Below, in pieces: positions 18,060-28,619 of a stretch of 64,000 nt of DNA (positions are counted from its first letter, which is position 1; every line of letters begins with the position of its first letter). The translations under genes and the position numbers were made by a program. The stretch lies in contig OZ038496.1 in NCBI GenBank assembly GCA_964036315.1, positions 11,284,035 to 11,348,034 of the forward strand. Reading direction: 5' to 3'. The notes under the pieces are model-generated. The model was not told where the DNA came from and did no database searches. It saw only the letters and a list, made by a program, of their open reading frames with translations. Source of the DNA: Acanthosepion esculentum. Lineage: Eukaryota > Mollusca > Cephalopoda > Sepiida > Sepiidae.

Positions 18060-18590
18060 TAAGCTTTTCAGCTGGAGGCCACTAGCACGCAAGGGGTTAC
18101 GGAAGGTTTGGAGGAAGAGCAGATAGGAGTGGTAGAGGAAAGGATGTGGAGAAAGATAGTGGATCGATCAAGGCAAGGAGGTTACAGAAGATTTGGAGCG
18201 AGAGCAGATAGGAATGAAAAGGTAAAGGATGTGGAGAAGGGAAGTGGATAGATCAAGGCAACTGGAGATGTCGATTGACGTTACACTTAAATAGTTGGAG
18301 ATTATATTTGTCAGGGAAACAGGAATAAGGAAGGGAGTTCCACAGTCGAGAGGTGCGAGACATGAAGCTATTGGAGACGTCTACATCTAACAGTTTCAAC
18401 AGTGAAGGGGTGGGAACGGGATGCCAGCCTCGTAGGACGCTTAAATTCATGGGGCCTGAGAACCAGCAAAAGCAGCTCATCGGAGCAATTACAGTGAAAG
18501 TATTTGTAAAAAAAAGACACAGCGAGGCAACGGCACGTCTGTGAGATAGCGACTGCAGACGAGATGACAGATCAGGGCCAATTACGTTTT
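18060..18590 (-). mobile_element. LINE A 3' end with a tail duplication
   Basis: Minus strand: GPDL/SLSHRRA residues, the reading MSRTSRLWNSLPYSCFPD (18480-18253), FKCNVNRHLQLP, then the tail. The tail segment GGTTACGGAAGGTTTGGAG...GATCGATCAAGGCA (18098-18177) is repeated at 18180-18260, an ~82-bp tandem duplication. It faces the plus-strand LINE fragment just upstream. Confidence 0.8.
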
Positions 18591-19168
18591 TTTTATGTTT
18601 TCACACATAGTAACGGTTTTTGTCTTAGGGGCTTCATTGGTTTGCTTGGGGCTAAATGACATAAAAAAAAAAGAATAAAAATTCAATACACTCGAAAATG
18701 ACATACGACAAAAGTTTTGAATTCTTTTCATAACTATCAAGCGTTCGTATTTTACAATGGTAAACAAAAGTTAGTCGTTCTTCTTGTCCACAATATCACT
18801 TCTGGCCATATTAAACTGTCATGAATTTTTTTCGAGGCAGGTGTCTTCTGGTGACTTGCAGACGAGTTCAAAGAAAATACGTGACAAAATGGACAAGAAT
18901 ATAATCCAAGTTATCGGTAACATTGATTTCCGTATTTCATTTCTTCAAGTCGATTCTGAGTCAACACATGTGCAGGGCGTTACCCAGTCTCTCCGGGGGC
19001 CATTCTTTTGTCTACTCGATTATTGTGAAATGGTCGGATGCAACTTCCTGCTCAATGGAAAACAGGAAGTATATTCCTCTATTCGTCTATACATTCTACA
19101 CAACTATTGCCATACGCAACCATCAACCTATATTTACATAATCTTTATCTTTCTCTGTCTCTCTCTCT

Positions 19169-19169
<1 letters not shown>
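18591..19169. other. Unclassified, no gene seen
   Basis: A plus-strand frame at 18784-19314 (176 residues) has no recognised domain and its last third is a translated TA repeat. Confidence 0.4.

Positions 19170-19233
<64 letters not shown>
19170..19233. repeat. (TA)n, left half of a split array
   Basis: TA repeat ending at the left terminus of a Tc1-like transposon. The array resumes at 20504. Confidence 0.95.
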
Positions 19234-19236
<3 letters not shown>

Positions 19237-20500
19237 GTTGGACAAAATAATTGGAACAGGTGCAAATTCCACTCCTATATTTCAAAGACCTTATATATTA
19301 AGAACTTTAACTAAAACTTCGTAATTTCAGGTTATATCTATTGTAAATACGTTAATTCATCCAATTTACTCTATTTGTCTTATTTATTTTTAGAATTTAT
19401 TAAAATTTAAGTTAAATGTATGACCTCTCCGAGTTCGAAAAAGGGCAAATTGTTGAAGCTCGCATAGCAGGAGCCTCGATGACTATGGTTGCTGAACGGT
19501 TTGGTTTTCCAAGAGCTACCATATCAAGAACTATGATGCAATTCGAGAAGTAGGACCAAACCTCTAGCAACCGTAGCAATTTGGACAGGACTTGCAAACG
19601 TATTGACAGGGACCGACGAGCATTGAAATGCAATGTGGCAAACAATCATCGGACTACTGCGGCCAAAGTGACTGCTGAGTTGAATAATCATCTGAATAGT
19701 GTAGTTTCTGCTAAAACTGTTCGTCGTGAGCTCCATAAGTCTGCATATCATAGAAGAGCCGCCGTAAGGAAACCTCTTCTCTCCACTTGCAACATTCAGA
19801 AGAGGTTGAAGTGGTGTAGAGATCACAATGCCTGCTCTGCAGACCAATGGAAGCAAGTCACATTCTCAGAGGAGTTCATTTTTTCTCTTTTCTCAAATTC
19901 AGGGCGAGTTTATGTGTGGAGGCATCCCAAAGTTTACAACCCTGACTGCCTTCTTCCAACAGTGAAGCATGGAGGTGGATCAGTGATAGTTTGGGCCGCC
20001 ATATCATGGAAATGCCTCGGTCCAATAGTTGTCCTGCAGGGTAGAATCAACAACAAAGTTTACCTGAACATTTTGGGAAATCATATTCATCCAATGGCCC
20101 AGACTGTATTCTCTGATGGTGACTGCATCTTCCAAGAAGATAATGCTCCAATACATACCGCTCGAGTGGTTAAGAATTGGTATGAAGAGCATGGAAGTGA
20201 GCTAGAACCACATGGAGTGGCCTCCCCAATCTCCAGATATCAATATTATTGAACAATTGTGATGCATTTTGGAGCGACAATTTAGGAGCCTCTATCCTCC
20301 ACCGTCGTGTCTTAAAGAGCTGGAACAGGTGTTAATGGAAGAATGACTGAAAATTCATGTGGATGATGTCAGGAAGCTGTATGATTCCATTCCTAGACGT
20401 ATTAAAGCTGTATGTGAGGCTAAATGAGAACCAACTCAATATTAAATAAATTATCTTTGAATTTGAATTTAACAAGTGTTTCAATTATTTTGTCCAACAC

Positions 20501-20503
<3 letters not shown>
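19234..20503 (+). mobile_element. Tc1-like transposon inserted in a (TA)n array
   Basis: The left end GGGGTTGGACAAAATAATTG (19234 on) and the inverted right end CAGGTGTTGGACAAAATAAT (20503 back) are terminal inverted repeats, each next to TA. The 1.27-kb length and single transposase fit the Tc1/mariner superfamily, which integrates at TA. The array continues on both sides, so the exact target dinucleotide cannot be told apart. Confidence 0.93.
19416..20426 (+). pseudogene. Tc1-like DDE transposase, inactivated
   Basis: From ATG 19416: MYDLSEFEKGQIVEARIAG and the first HTH (MVAERFGFPRATISRTM), an in-frame TAG at codon 46 (19551-19553), the second DNA-binding region (NNHRTTAAKVTAELNNHL), KPLLSTCNIQKRLKWC, WKQVTFSEEFIFSLF where the first catalytic Asp is Glu, KHGGGSVIVWAAISW, and FQEDNAPIHTARVV with the second Asp. 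A frameshift near 20210 precedes SPDINIIEQL, which holds the final Glu, then a further stop and YDSIPRRIKAV. The spacing fits DD34E. Confidence 0.9.

Positions 20504-20572
<69 letters not shown>
20504..20572. repeat. (TA)n, right half of the split array
   Basis: Continues the array interrupted by the transposon. Confidence 0.95.
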
Positions 20573-20574
<2 letters not shown>

Positions 20575-20607
20575 TTTTAATTTGCAACTTTTCAGTTGTT
20601 TTATCCG

Positions 20608-20612
<5 letters not shown>
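20575..20612 (-). repeat. Inverted copy of the 14421-14455 block
   Basis: TTTGCAACTTTTCAGTTGTT lies between two (TA)n arrays. It is the reverse complement of the block at 14421. Confidence 0.6.

Positions 20613-20670
<58 letters not shown>
20613..20670. repeat. (TA)n microsatellite
   Basis: About 58 bp TA. Confidence 0.97.
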
Positions 20671-20671
<1 letters not shown>

Positions 20672-20674
<3 letters not shown>

Positions 20675-20735
20675 TGAACATGGAAGTCAGCACTTAGAGG
20701 CGACAGTCTGTTTCATGCTAAGTCTCCGCAAAAAA
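20672..20735 (-). repeat. Copy 4 of the TTGACTTCAATGT-type repeat
   Basis: AAAGTGAACATGGAAGTCAGC, then GGCGACAGTCTGTTTCATGC, is the reverse complement of the family core. It begins directly at the (TA)n array. Confidence 0.65.
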
Positions 20736-20739
20736 CTCG

Positions 20740-20905
20740 GAGATTAGGGAGCCGTGCTGTCGAACTCGGACGGGGCTTTGTCGCAGGGCACAGTTTCGTC
20801 CAACGAAGTTGACAGTCCCTAGAACCCGTGTATAATGGGCATATTTTTGGCCTAGCCTACGGGCTTGGGGAACCCACACTAAACCGGCCTTGTGCCACAT
20901 TCGAC
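20740..20905 (+). mobile_element. SINE-like repeat with GGCCTTGTGCCACAT tail, copy 2
   Basis: GTGCTGTCGAACTCGG, AACCCGTGTATAATGGG, GCCTAGCCTACGGGC, GGGGAACCCACACTAAACC and the tail GGCCTTGTGCCACATTCG. Block order matches 17468-17650 on the minus strand. Confidence 0.65.
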
Positions 20906-21314
20906 ACATGTGGGAGTGTTGATAAATATCTAGTGCAATCGTCAGGCAACTAGTGCTGTTATTTTTCTCGGCTATTTATATATAAGGGTCAGTGGTGCAT
21001 TATGTGTCTATTTTTGCGGTTACTTTTACCGGGGGTCGCTTATTTGTTTATTTATTTATGTCAAATTATTTTGCTTGTTTTTTTTTGTTTGTTTTAATTT
21101 TATTTTTATTTTTTATCTTATATATTTATTTATTTACATTTTTATTTTGATCGGTGTCTTTTTGTTAACCAGCACAAGGAATGTTAATAAACTCATGTTA
21201 AAAAGATAAAAAAAACAAATAAAAAAACAAATGAAAACTACAGACAAAAGTTCATTTTCTCCATCAAGACATTCATTTCTGTAGTTTACTGCCACCAGCA
21301 AGCAGAAACATTTT
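20906..21314. other. T-rich, no gene seen
   Basis: Long T runs. No coding region or RNA recognised. Confidence 0.4.
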
Positions 21315-21357
21315 TTTCTCCTGATGATGGCCATGTTGGTCGAAACTAGTCGAGGAA
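21315..21357 (+). ncRNA. Hammerhead-like motif, Penelope-type
   Basis: Helix I TTTCTC (21315-21320) with GAGGAA (21352-21357), 6 bp with one G-U pair. CTGATGA (21321-21327), one extra T, helix II GGCC/GGTC (21329-21332, 21338-21341), GAAA (21342-21345), a minimal helix III ACT/AGT, GTC with C at 21351. The extra T before helix II departs from the standard fold. Similar stem-GAAAC motifs occur in the ends of Penelope-like elements. Confidence 0.6.
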
Positions 21358-21454
21358 TCTAAATGAAATAATAATAATAAAAACATAAGAATATTAATCT
21401 ACAACCCAGTATGTCTGAAGATTTTAATTAATTTTTTTAATAATTTTTATCGTT

Positions 21455-21460
<6 letters not shown>

Positions 21461-21537
<77 letters not shown>
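21461..21537. repeat. (TA)n microsatellite
   Basis: About 76 bp TA. Confidence 0.97.
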
Positions 21538-21541
<4 letters not shown>

Positions 21542-21669
21542 TATAATATTAGTCGAAAATATGCAATCATATATCTAAGATATGTATATTTATTTATGTG
21601 TATATTATGTGTATAAAAAATAATTCCAAGAGGATAGAATCCAGGTAGAACTCAATGTCTAGGACATAA

Positions 21670-21840
21670 AAAAAGACTTAAACACTAATATTCCATGGTC
21701 ATAATTTATTCCATTGGAATCGTAAATACGATCCAATTCATCAGAACTACAAATTCAAAAAAAATGTAGGTCTGCTGAATTGCATCGTTTTCACGATTCC
21801 AATGGAATAAATTATGACCATGATATATTAGTGTTTAATT

Positions 21841-21845
<5 letters not shown>
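21670..21845. repeat. Palindromic element, about 70-bp arms
   Basis: Left arm AAACACTAATATTCCATGG...CCATTGGAATCG, right arm CGATTCCAATGG...CATGATATATTAGTGTTTAA. Both strands carry CTG(A/C)TGAATTG...CGATTCCAATGGAATAAA, a stem motif like those in Penelope-type ends. The right arm ends at a (TA)n array. Confidence 0.8.

Positions 21846-21922
<77 letters not shown>
21845..21922. repeat. (TA)n microsatellite
   Basis: About 77 bp TA. Confidence 0.97.
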
Positions 21923-21925
<3 letters not shown>

Positions 21926-22424
21926 TTATATATATATATTCAAGTGTTTTATTCGAAGACCTTTGTGTTTTATTTGAACTTCTATATATTTTTTATTGTC
22001 ATATGTTCATTCACTTTGTAAATGAGTTTGATGTTTCATATCCGTGTACAACATATTACTATCAAACACGACGAGAAGTAGACAAAGAACAGAACATGAT
22101 ATTATTTATAATTTGTTTATGTCGGAATTCCCATGATCAAATGCTATCTTACTAAAATAGTCTTCAAAAAATAGTTTCTTTCATTCTATAAAAACTGACA
22201 GCTGCAACCAATCAGCAATAATGTATATTGTCTCTTCCTGAATTGTCGATATTTGTCCGCCATTAATTATTTACTATATGTCTACATGTTATCTTTTCGT
22301 TGTTTGCCGTTATATTTCGTGAACTGTCATAACTTTTTAAAATTTATAATCCACGATGAGGCTAAAGTCTGGAATGCACTTTAAACGATACACTGTCGTA
22401 TTTGATGAAATAATTCTAGCCACA
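21923..22424. other. Unclassified, no gene seen
   Basis: AT-rich, no recognisable coding or RNA feature. Confidence 0.4.
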
Positions 22425-24010
22425 ATTTCGTACCATTAAACCACGGTTTTGCCTTTGTTCGTTGACTCATTATTTTTAGTACTGAAATACGTAATTTCTT
22501 TCCGAACACCATTTTTAGCCTCTCTTTGAAATCTACATTTAAAAAGATATGTTTTTTTATTATAGTGGGTTATCAGTTATAGTGAAGTGTATGTGTGTTG
22601 AAACAGATTAGTTTGATTTGGCCTTGTTAGTTAGATAGCCAACCACATGAGGGGTATAAAACAAGAAAATCAAATTGTAAAGTGAAACAACAAATTTATA
22701 TATATATAAATCAATCAAGGTCTGTACAAATAAAATGAATGTATTTTGGTTTTACAAGGTTGCCAAAATGTTCGTAGTAGTCCTTGCAAGAATGAGTTTA
22801 TGTGTACGCAGGCAGGAACGTATGTGTGGATGTATGTATGTATGAGCGTTATCATAGTGTATGAATGACTTTGAAGTAATCACTCAGTCTTAAAATGTTC
22901 CGTTTGTTTATTAAGTATAAAAGCAGTGAGGAAGAAAGGTAGAGATAATAATAACGATCGCTGGACGTTTGTCAACGGACGTGTTAATACGCTTGTCTCC
23001 TTCTCTCTAGTGACAGACGAATTTGGCCGTCTTTTATTTTGTTTGTGGTGTTTGAAATGGTCATTTGGGAATTCACTCCCGGATATGATCCAGACCTTTC
23101 CATTAGACGACGAACAAACTTGAGTTGTCTCGCGAAAAGGTCCGTAAAAGAATTTGTTTCTGAGAATTGAAGATTATTTGAATTTTGTTTTTAAATGTTT
23201 TCTAGTTTTCTATTGTGCGAAAAAAATTTCTCATCAAGGTGTGAAATATCACGAGTTTTGGATTCACTTTTGCGTGTGTGTTAAGCAAAGTTTGTAAATT
23301 CGAGTCATTATAATTTCTAACAAAATCAATGAGTCAGTGTTTAGCATTTGAATTTTAAATCTAGATCTTGTTTTGTTCACGACATTATAACACATCTTCT
23401 ATTTCTGAACGTATATCTAATCAATTAGCCTTTATTATGCATTCCGTTTAAATTTTCATTCACCAAATAACTTTACATTTTTATTGTCCAGGACAGAGTA
23501 TTTGACAAATTATTTCTAGCCCCAGTTTCGTACATTCAGGAGCAGACGCTATTCATTATTGGGTTCAATTAGACTGCGCATTCCGTTTAGTTTCTTTCTT
23601 ATCCCCATATAACTTTATATTATTTTATTCTCCAGGGCAACATCTATGTTTTTGAGCCTTGATCTGCCAGTTAGTCTCCACTGGGCATTCTGTTTTAATT
23701 TTCAATCCCCGAATAATTTTATTTTTAATATCCAGCTTGCGAGGGTATTTGAAGAATTATTTCTCGCCCTTTTTTTCGTACATTCAGGAGCAGACGCCAT
23801 TCATTATTGATGATGGGTTCTGCCTTTGTTGCTTGAGTTATGAATCGCAGTAATTACTTTCCGAAAAAAATGATATTTTTAGCCTAGCTTTAAAATCTAT
23901 AACAAAAGCGATATCCCGATTATAACACGTCTGTTTCTACCGCGCATTCCTTTTAATTTTTTTAATCGCCAAATTACTTCCTATTTTTTAATTCTCCAGG
24001 GCAACATCTG
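22425..24010. repeat. Degenerate tandem-like repeat, roughly 170-260 bp units
   Basis: Diverged blocks recur: GCATTCCGTTTAAATTTTC with TTTATTGTCCAGG (23440-23500), GCATTCCGTTTAG...TTCTCCAGGGCAACATC (23577-23650), GGCATTCTGTTTTAATTTTC (23684), GCGCATTCCTTTTAATTTT...TTCTCCAGGGCAACATC (23943-24010). TTTCGTACATTCAGGAGC recurs at 23527 and 23773, and CTTTCCGAA...TTTTTAGCCT at 22498 and 23857. Unit boundaries are uncertain. No gene recognised inside. Confidence 0.6.
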
Positions 24011-24249
24011 TGTTTTGCTCATTCTATTTTTCTTATCTGGACTCTGCTCGGCATAAATAATCTTTCCTATCAAGTCGTGTCTATTTATGTCTTCCTTCAG
24101 AGTTAACTTTATGTCAGTGTCATTTCTGTTTTCGCTACCTTATTGTGTCTAGACGGATGTTGTTTTGATCTAATTCGTTTTACAACAATTGTTTTGACAT
24201 TTTATTTCTAGGGATTCTGATTCTTTGCTCCAGTGTGTTTTTAATTTCT
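24011..24249. other. Unclassified spacer
   Basis: No recognisable feature. Confidence 0.4.
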
Positions 24250-24545
24250 TCTTTTATCTGCCATGCCTCTTCAGAACCTTAGCGATCATAGCTCTCCACA
24301 TCTTCCTATCCGTTTAAATATAAGTATTTATTGTCTTCTTACTAGTGCGCACAGTCCTGACCTACTATATATTCACAGAATTGTTAGGTAGGTGACATTG
24401 CAATTTAACTATCAACATGCCCAGTGAGTATCAAATTCTCCAAACCTCATTTCTACATTATGTGCCCCTGATCGTCATACGACAATTTTCCGTGTGTCTT
24501 TTGAAATCTCCGGGAAATTAATTTTGCCGCGTTTTTCAAACAATC
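24250..24545 (-). mobile_element. RTE-like LINE C-terminal fragment
   Basis: AACCTTAGCGATCATAGCTC + TCCACATCTTCC and CCCAGTGAGTATCAAATTCTC match, block for block, the better-preserved minus-strand copy at 36690-37040 that encodes LGHVIRK and LENLILTGQIEG. Here the frame is destroyed. Confidence 0.6.
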
Positions 24546-24639
24546 TGTTCAATCATTCAAACCCTCACACAAGTGGTTGACTTTCCTACACCTTTTTCCT
24601 CAGTAATCCTGACAGTAATGCTTCCCTTCTTGATCTCTG

Positions 24640-25215
24640 TTTTACCTACGCAGCTCTGGCCTTCGCAACTCGTATCATGCCTTAGTGTCAATTAACATCT
24701 TCCACTCCCTCTCTAGCCGAGAACCTCCTACTCCTGCTTCCTACTCGTCTGAGTCCACCCTTCAAATCTACAAATCTACCATTCGTCATTGCATTGAATA
24801 CTGTTGCCATGTATGGTATGGTGACCCTCTGTTCATCTCGTGGTTCTTGACATATGCCAAAGACGGATATGCAATGTGATAGGTCCTGACCTGTCATCTC
24901 TACTCCACTCACTTTCTTGCAGACGTGATATTGATACACTCTGTCTTTTCTACAAATATTTTCATGGCAACTGCTCAGACGAGATATTTTTTACTGGTGC
25001 CCGAACGTCATGAATTTAAGCGTGCTACTAGGTTGGCATCACGATCTCACCCTTTTATGGTTAGAACAGTTAAATGTAACCGCCTATTCTACTCTAAAAT
25101 ATTCTTCTCTTACATTTCCGGTCAGTGGAACTCCCTTCCACTTACTTGCTTCCCTGATAACAATAATCTTCAAAAATTTAAATGTAACGTCAATCTGTTA
25201 CAGTTTTTTTGGGTC
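24640..25215 (+). mobile_element. LINE A, internally deleted C-terminal part
   Basis: Readable pieces in order: a weak upstream match near 24600-24680, LQIYKSTIRHCIEYCCHVW(Y), ICNVIGPDLSS-like sequence at 24865-24900, FYKYFHGNCS, VPERHEFKRATRLASRSHPF, VKCNRLFYS and QWNSLPLTCFPDNNNLQKF. The frame shifts near 24820 and 24930. The usual 3' tail is reduced to TGTACTAGTGAGCC. Confidence 0.8.
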
Positions 25216-25724
25216 CCCTTATGTACTAGTGAGCCAACCAAAATGATCTGACTTATTTTATAGTTCGCCAATAGAAGTTTAACCAACCAGAAGAATTAAA
25301 ATTTTCAATCCGACGTGTATAAAGGCGGACATTTTGTTTCCTCTCCGAATATCCACTGCCGACCTCTGATATCGATGACCAGAAGTACTACTGAACTACG
25401 CTCGGCTACTTATATAGAGTATAGATGAATTCAGAAAAACTACACTTTTACGAAGTCACAAATAATATTGAGCGATGGTTCGACTGTTTTGTCCTTTTTC
25501 AACTAGAGATCACGATATATTTTGCAATCTCTCCCAGATATCAGTTAATTCTAGAAAATATCTACATAAGATGTTCACCCAATATGCGGTCAGTAAGAAC
25601 CTCTTACACTCATAGAACATATTAAAGGCAAGAAATCCAGTTTGTTCCAAACAGAATGGGAATGTCTGCAAAATATCCCCATCCATCCAATATATGGACA
25701 AAACTTGACAAATGTATGCTAGGC
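25216..25724. other. Unclassified, possible tRNA-like fragment
   Basis: 25350-25405 read on the minus strand (GTAGTTCAGTAGTACTTC, then CAGAGGTCGG) faintly resembles a tRNA-derived head but lacks a good B box. The rest is unassigned. Confidence 0.3.
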
Positions 25725-25920
25725 TTTTTTCTTCACCAAAAATATTAGGTTCACTTTTCGGTTTTACCTGTTTTAATTCTGTTCTTTCTTGACTTGAAAT
25801 CAAAACGCTGGGATCGCTAGTTTGTATCTCATTTTTGTCTGTCAACACGATTCTTGCTTTGCCTTGTATATATTGTTGCTTGATTACTTTTTCACAGTTA
25901 TTTTCTTTACTTTCTCTCAT
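25510..25920 (-). other. Unassigned 136-residue open frame
   Basis: An ATG-initiated frame, K/E/Q-rich for its first ~70 residues (MRESKENNCEKVIKQQYIQG), then a mixed segment. No domain recognised. Its 5' half overlaps a repeat also found at 26470-27180, where the frame is not kept, so I treat it as chance or repeat-derived. Confidence 0.25.
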
Positions 25921-25985
25921 TCTTTATTCTGGATTTTGTCAGTTCGTTTTGTTGGGCATTTCTGCCAATAACATTTAACTATGGT
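25725..25985. repeat. Unclassified interspersed repeat, copy 1
   Basis: GCCTTGTATATATTGTTGCTTG and GTTTTGTTGGGCATTTCTGCC with CATTTAACTATGG, shared with the larger copy at 26470-27180. Confidence 0.6.
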
Positions 25986-26469
25986 GAATAGCTCTACAGC
26001 ATAGAGGGCCAGAATTAATCTCTGTTTCAATAGTGACCAATCAAAATACGAGCTGATAATAAAAAAAAGCGATTAACCCACGTAACGAACTTTTGAAAAT
26101 GGTTGGCGGAACAGAATTTTGGATAGATAGCAAAAAGACAAAACTTACTAAGCGATATAATCAACAAGGAATCGTGTAGATCAAATGACCGCCAACGGCC
26201 AGAAGGGACATAACAAAGAAAAATGGGGACGACAAAATCCCGCAGATACAGAACTATAACTACCTGCTTAATGTTGTAACAAAGAACGGAATATGGACAG
26301 AGGAAAGCGCAGTGTATAGCGAGCGAGGCCTGACAACAGCAAAGTAAATATAATTAAAAATGTGTGAGGAAACACAGAGTTAATATTTAATCTTATATAT
26401 GACATTGAGCTTTGGCGATATTTTGTTATTTCTAATCCTAGTAGAAATGACTGCAAAGAACTTTTCTCC
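25986..26469. other. Unclassified, possible RTE trace
   Basis: 26098-26210 (GGTTGGCGGAACAGAATTTTG, then GACCGCCAACGGCC) weakly resembles the RTE terminal regions at 43826-43950. No confident assignment. Confidence 0.3.
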
Positions 26470-27180
26470 TCTCTAATTTATAGTCTGAAGCACACAAGTG
26501 CATGCTGGGATTTATTCCTATAAATTAGCCACTTCTCGGTTACATCTGACTCCGTCCCGGTCTGTCTCGTCTTGATGTCAGAACGCTACGTTAGCTTATC
26601 CGAACTAAATTTATCAACGCCAATTCTTAGTTTGTGATTTTTTTTTTTTTTTGCCATATTACTGTTGCTTTATCTAATTACGGTTAATTTACCTTGCATA
26701 TATTCTTTGCTTGCTTTATATTATTTTGCCCTTTTTCTTTTCGTTCATTCGGATTTGCTTTTGTGTCAACCCCCAATTCTTAGTTTGGGAACTTTTTGCT
26801 TTATTATTGTTGATTTGCCTTGCATATATTGTTGTCTTCCTTTATATTCTTTTGTCCTGAGATTTCTTCTGAGCCAATAAAATAGGTTAGTTCTTGGTTT
26901 CATATGACTCAGTCGCAGTCTGTCTTGCCTTGAAGAACAATGCATTTATTCCTCCAAATTTGTTGTTGTGTATCAACCTCTAATTCTTAGTTTGTGATCT
27001 TTTTACTATACTATTTGCTTTCCTTGATTACTATAACTTTGTCTTGCATATATTCTTTGCTTGTTTTGTATTATATCTGTCCTGTTCTTTTCCTTTTCTT
27101 GTCATTGTTTATTGCAAACTTTGTCAATTCTGTTTGTTGGGCAGTTCTGCCATTCATTTACATTTAACCATGACAACACA
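26470..27180. repeat. Unclassified repeat, copy 2, with three internal units
   Basis: CAATTCTTAGTTTG recurs at 26621, 26774 and 26976 (TAATTCTTAGTTTG). Each is followed by TTGCATATATT(C/G)TT and a T-rich stretch, so the unit is about 150-200 bp. Ends TTTGTTGGGCAGTTCTGCC then CATTTAACCATGAC, as in copy 1. Confidence 0.65.
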
Positions 27181-27324
27181 GTCTACAATTTTCATCGTGG
27201 ATAAGGATTGAATTGAAAGGATAGATATCGGAGTAGGAAGTAGACACGTGCTAAAACCAAGGGGCAAAACATATAACCAACATGGACGCTTCAATAAAAA
27301 TAGGAACAACAACGAAATTAGAAG

Positions 27325-28010
27325 CTGATTTTTAAAAAAAGCTACAATCTGCTGTTAAGTGAGACAAGAAATAGGTTGTTAATCCTAACGCCTCCAAAAC
27401 GAAACTTCGTTTTATTAATCATCTGAAGGGATCCAGTTTTCCTCCTAACAGCATGGCTGATTCTAACCTTAAGGTGAGTGACTCATTGCGACTTCTTGAG
27501 CTCATCTTCTGCTAATAAAGTTGGTTCACTGTGTCGTAGTAAAGAATTTTTCTAGCCAGAATCCATTTTCATATTAATTCGTCTATCATCCGTCCATATT
27601 GGAATATTACTGATTGTTCGGTGCTTTTGGCTAAATATTTCCAGATTTTTTAATAAAATAAAAACAAGAATAAGCAATATTATTGGTCCTAACCTGGCGT
27701 CTCGCCCTCAGTCATTTTCCCACCGCCATAATGTAACTTCGCTGTGCTTTTTCTATAAATACTCTCATGGTATTTGTTCGGACAATCTCTCCGTACCCAG
27801 AATGTAAGCGCAGTACTAGATTGGCGGCAAGCTCTCATCTTTTTACAAATTAATTGGCTAGATATAACCTTAAGTCCTGTGCTAACAGTTTCTTTTCTCG
27901 CACTTATCCCTTGCAGAACGCTTTTCTGGCAAATTCCTTCTTCGAACAAAGCAATGTCAAATTCAGTACCAATCGTTATCTTCAGTCCTTTTGATTAATC
28001 GTCTGCTGTC
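27325..28010 (+). mobile_element. LINE A, degenerate C-terminal part
   Basis: NPNASKTKLRFINHLKGSS, ADSNLKVSDSLRLLEL, a decayed middle, IIGPNLASRPQSFSHRHNV, FYKYSHGICSDNLSVPRM, then a frameshifted end with GCAAATTCCTTCTTCG. At least three frame changes. Confidence 0.75.
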
Positions 28011-28227
28011 CACTCTCCTTAATAATGTTTCCCTTTTTCTTTATTCTTTCACACATTCAGTAGAAATTTGTAGGTACTGTTAAGAATGATTTACGAATTG
28101 TTTATTTCATGATTGTGATTAGAATCAAATTCAGGCACAGTTAAGATTACATAATGAGGAAATACGGCTTTGAAAATACGACAGATTGAAGGTAAGAGCT
28201 ACAAACGAAATAACTATTAGTGAACTT

Positions 28228-28600
28228 GAGTATCTGTCTATATTTCTGAGATGAGGTATTATGTACACTATTTACATTATTCGGACTATTGTCCTTGTCT
28301 TTGTTGCCACATTTATCAGAACCTTTCGCCCATTCTGTACCTGCCTATATTTCCGAGATGAGCTATTATGTACACTATTTAAATTATTCGGACTATTGTC
28401 CTTGTCTTTGTCGCCATATTTGTCGCAACGTTTCGCCATTTTGTATATGTCTATATTTCTGAGATGAGGTATTACATACACTATTTACATTATTCGGACT
28501 ATTGTCCTTGTCTTTGTTGCCATATTTATCACAACGTTTTGGCCCTTCAGTATCTCTATATTTCTGAGATGAGGTATTATGTACACTATTTACATTATTC
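28228..28600 (+). repeat. 107-bp satellite, array 2
   Basis: About 3.5 diverged units, starting near 28228, 28333, 28438 and 28546 (TATATTTCTGAGATGAGG, TTATTCGGACTATTGTCC). They lead into the foldback copy at 28620. Confidence 0.9.
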
Positions 28601-28619
28601 ACACAGGTATCCACCTACT

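Noticed and set aside
19581..20252. Domesticated transposase gene (223-codon frame)
   Set aside because: Terminal repeats are still present, the first catalytic Asp is changed, and a stop and a frameshift lie in the family-conserved frame. It is a dead transposon, not a host gene.
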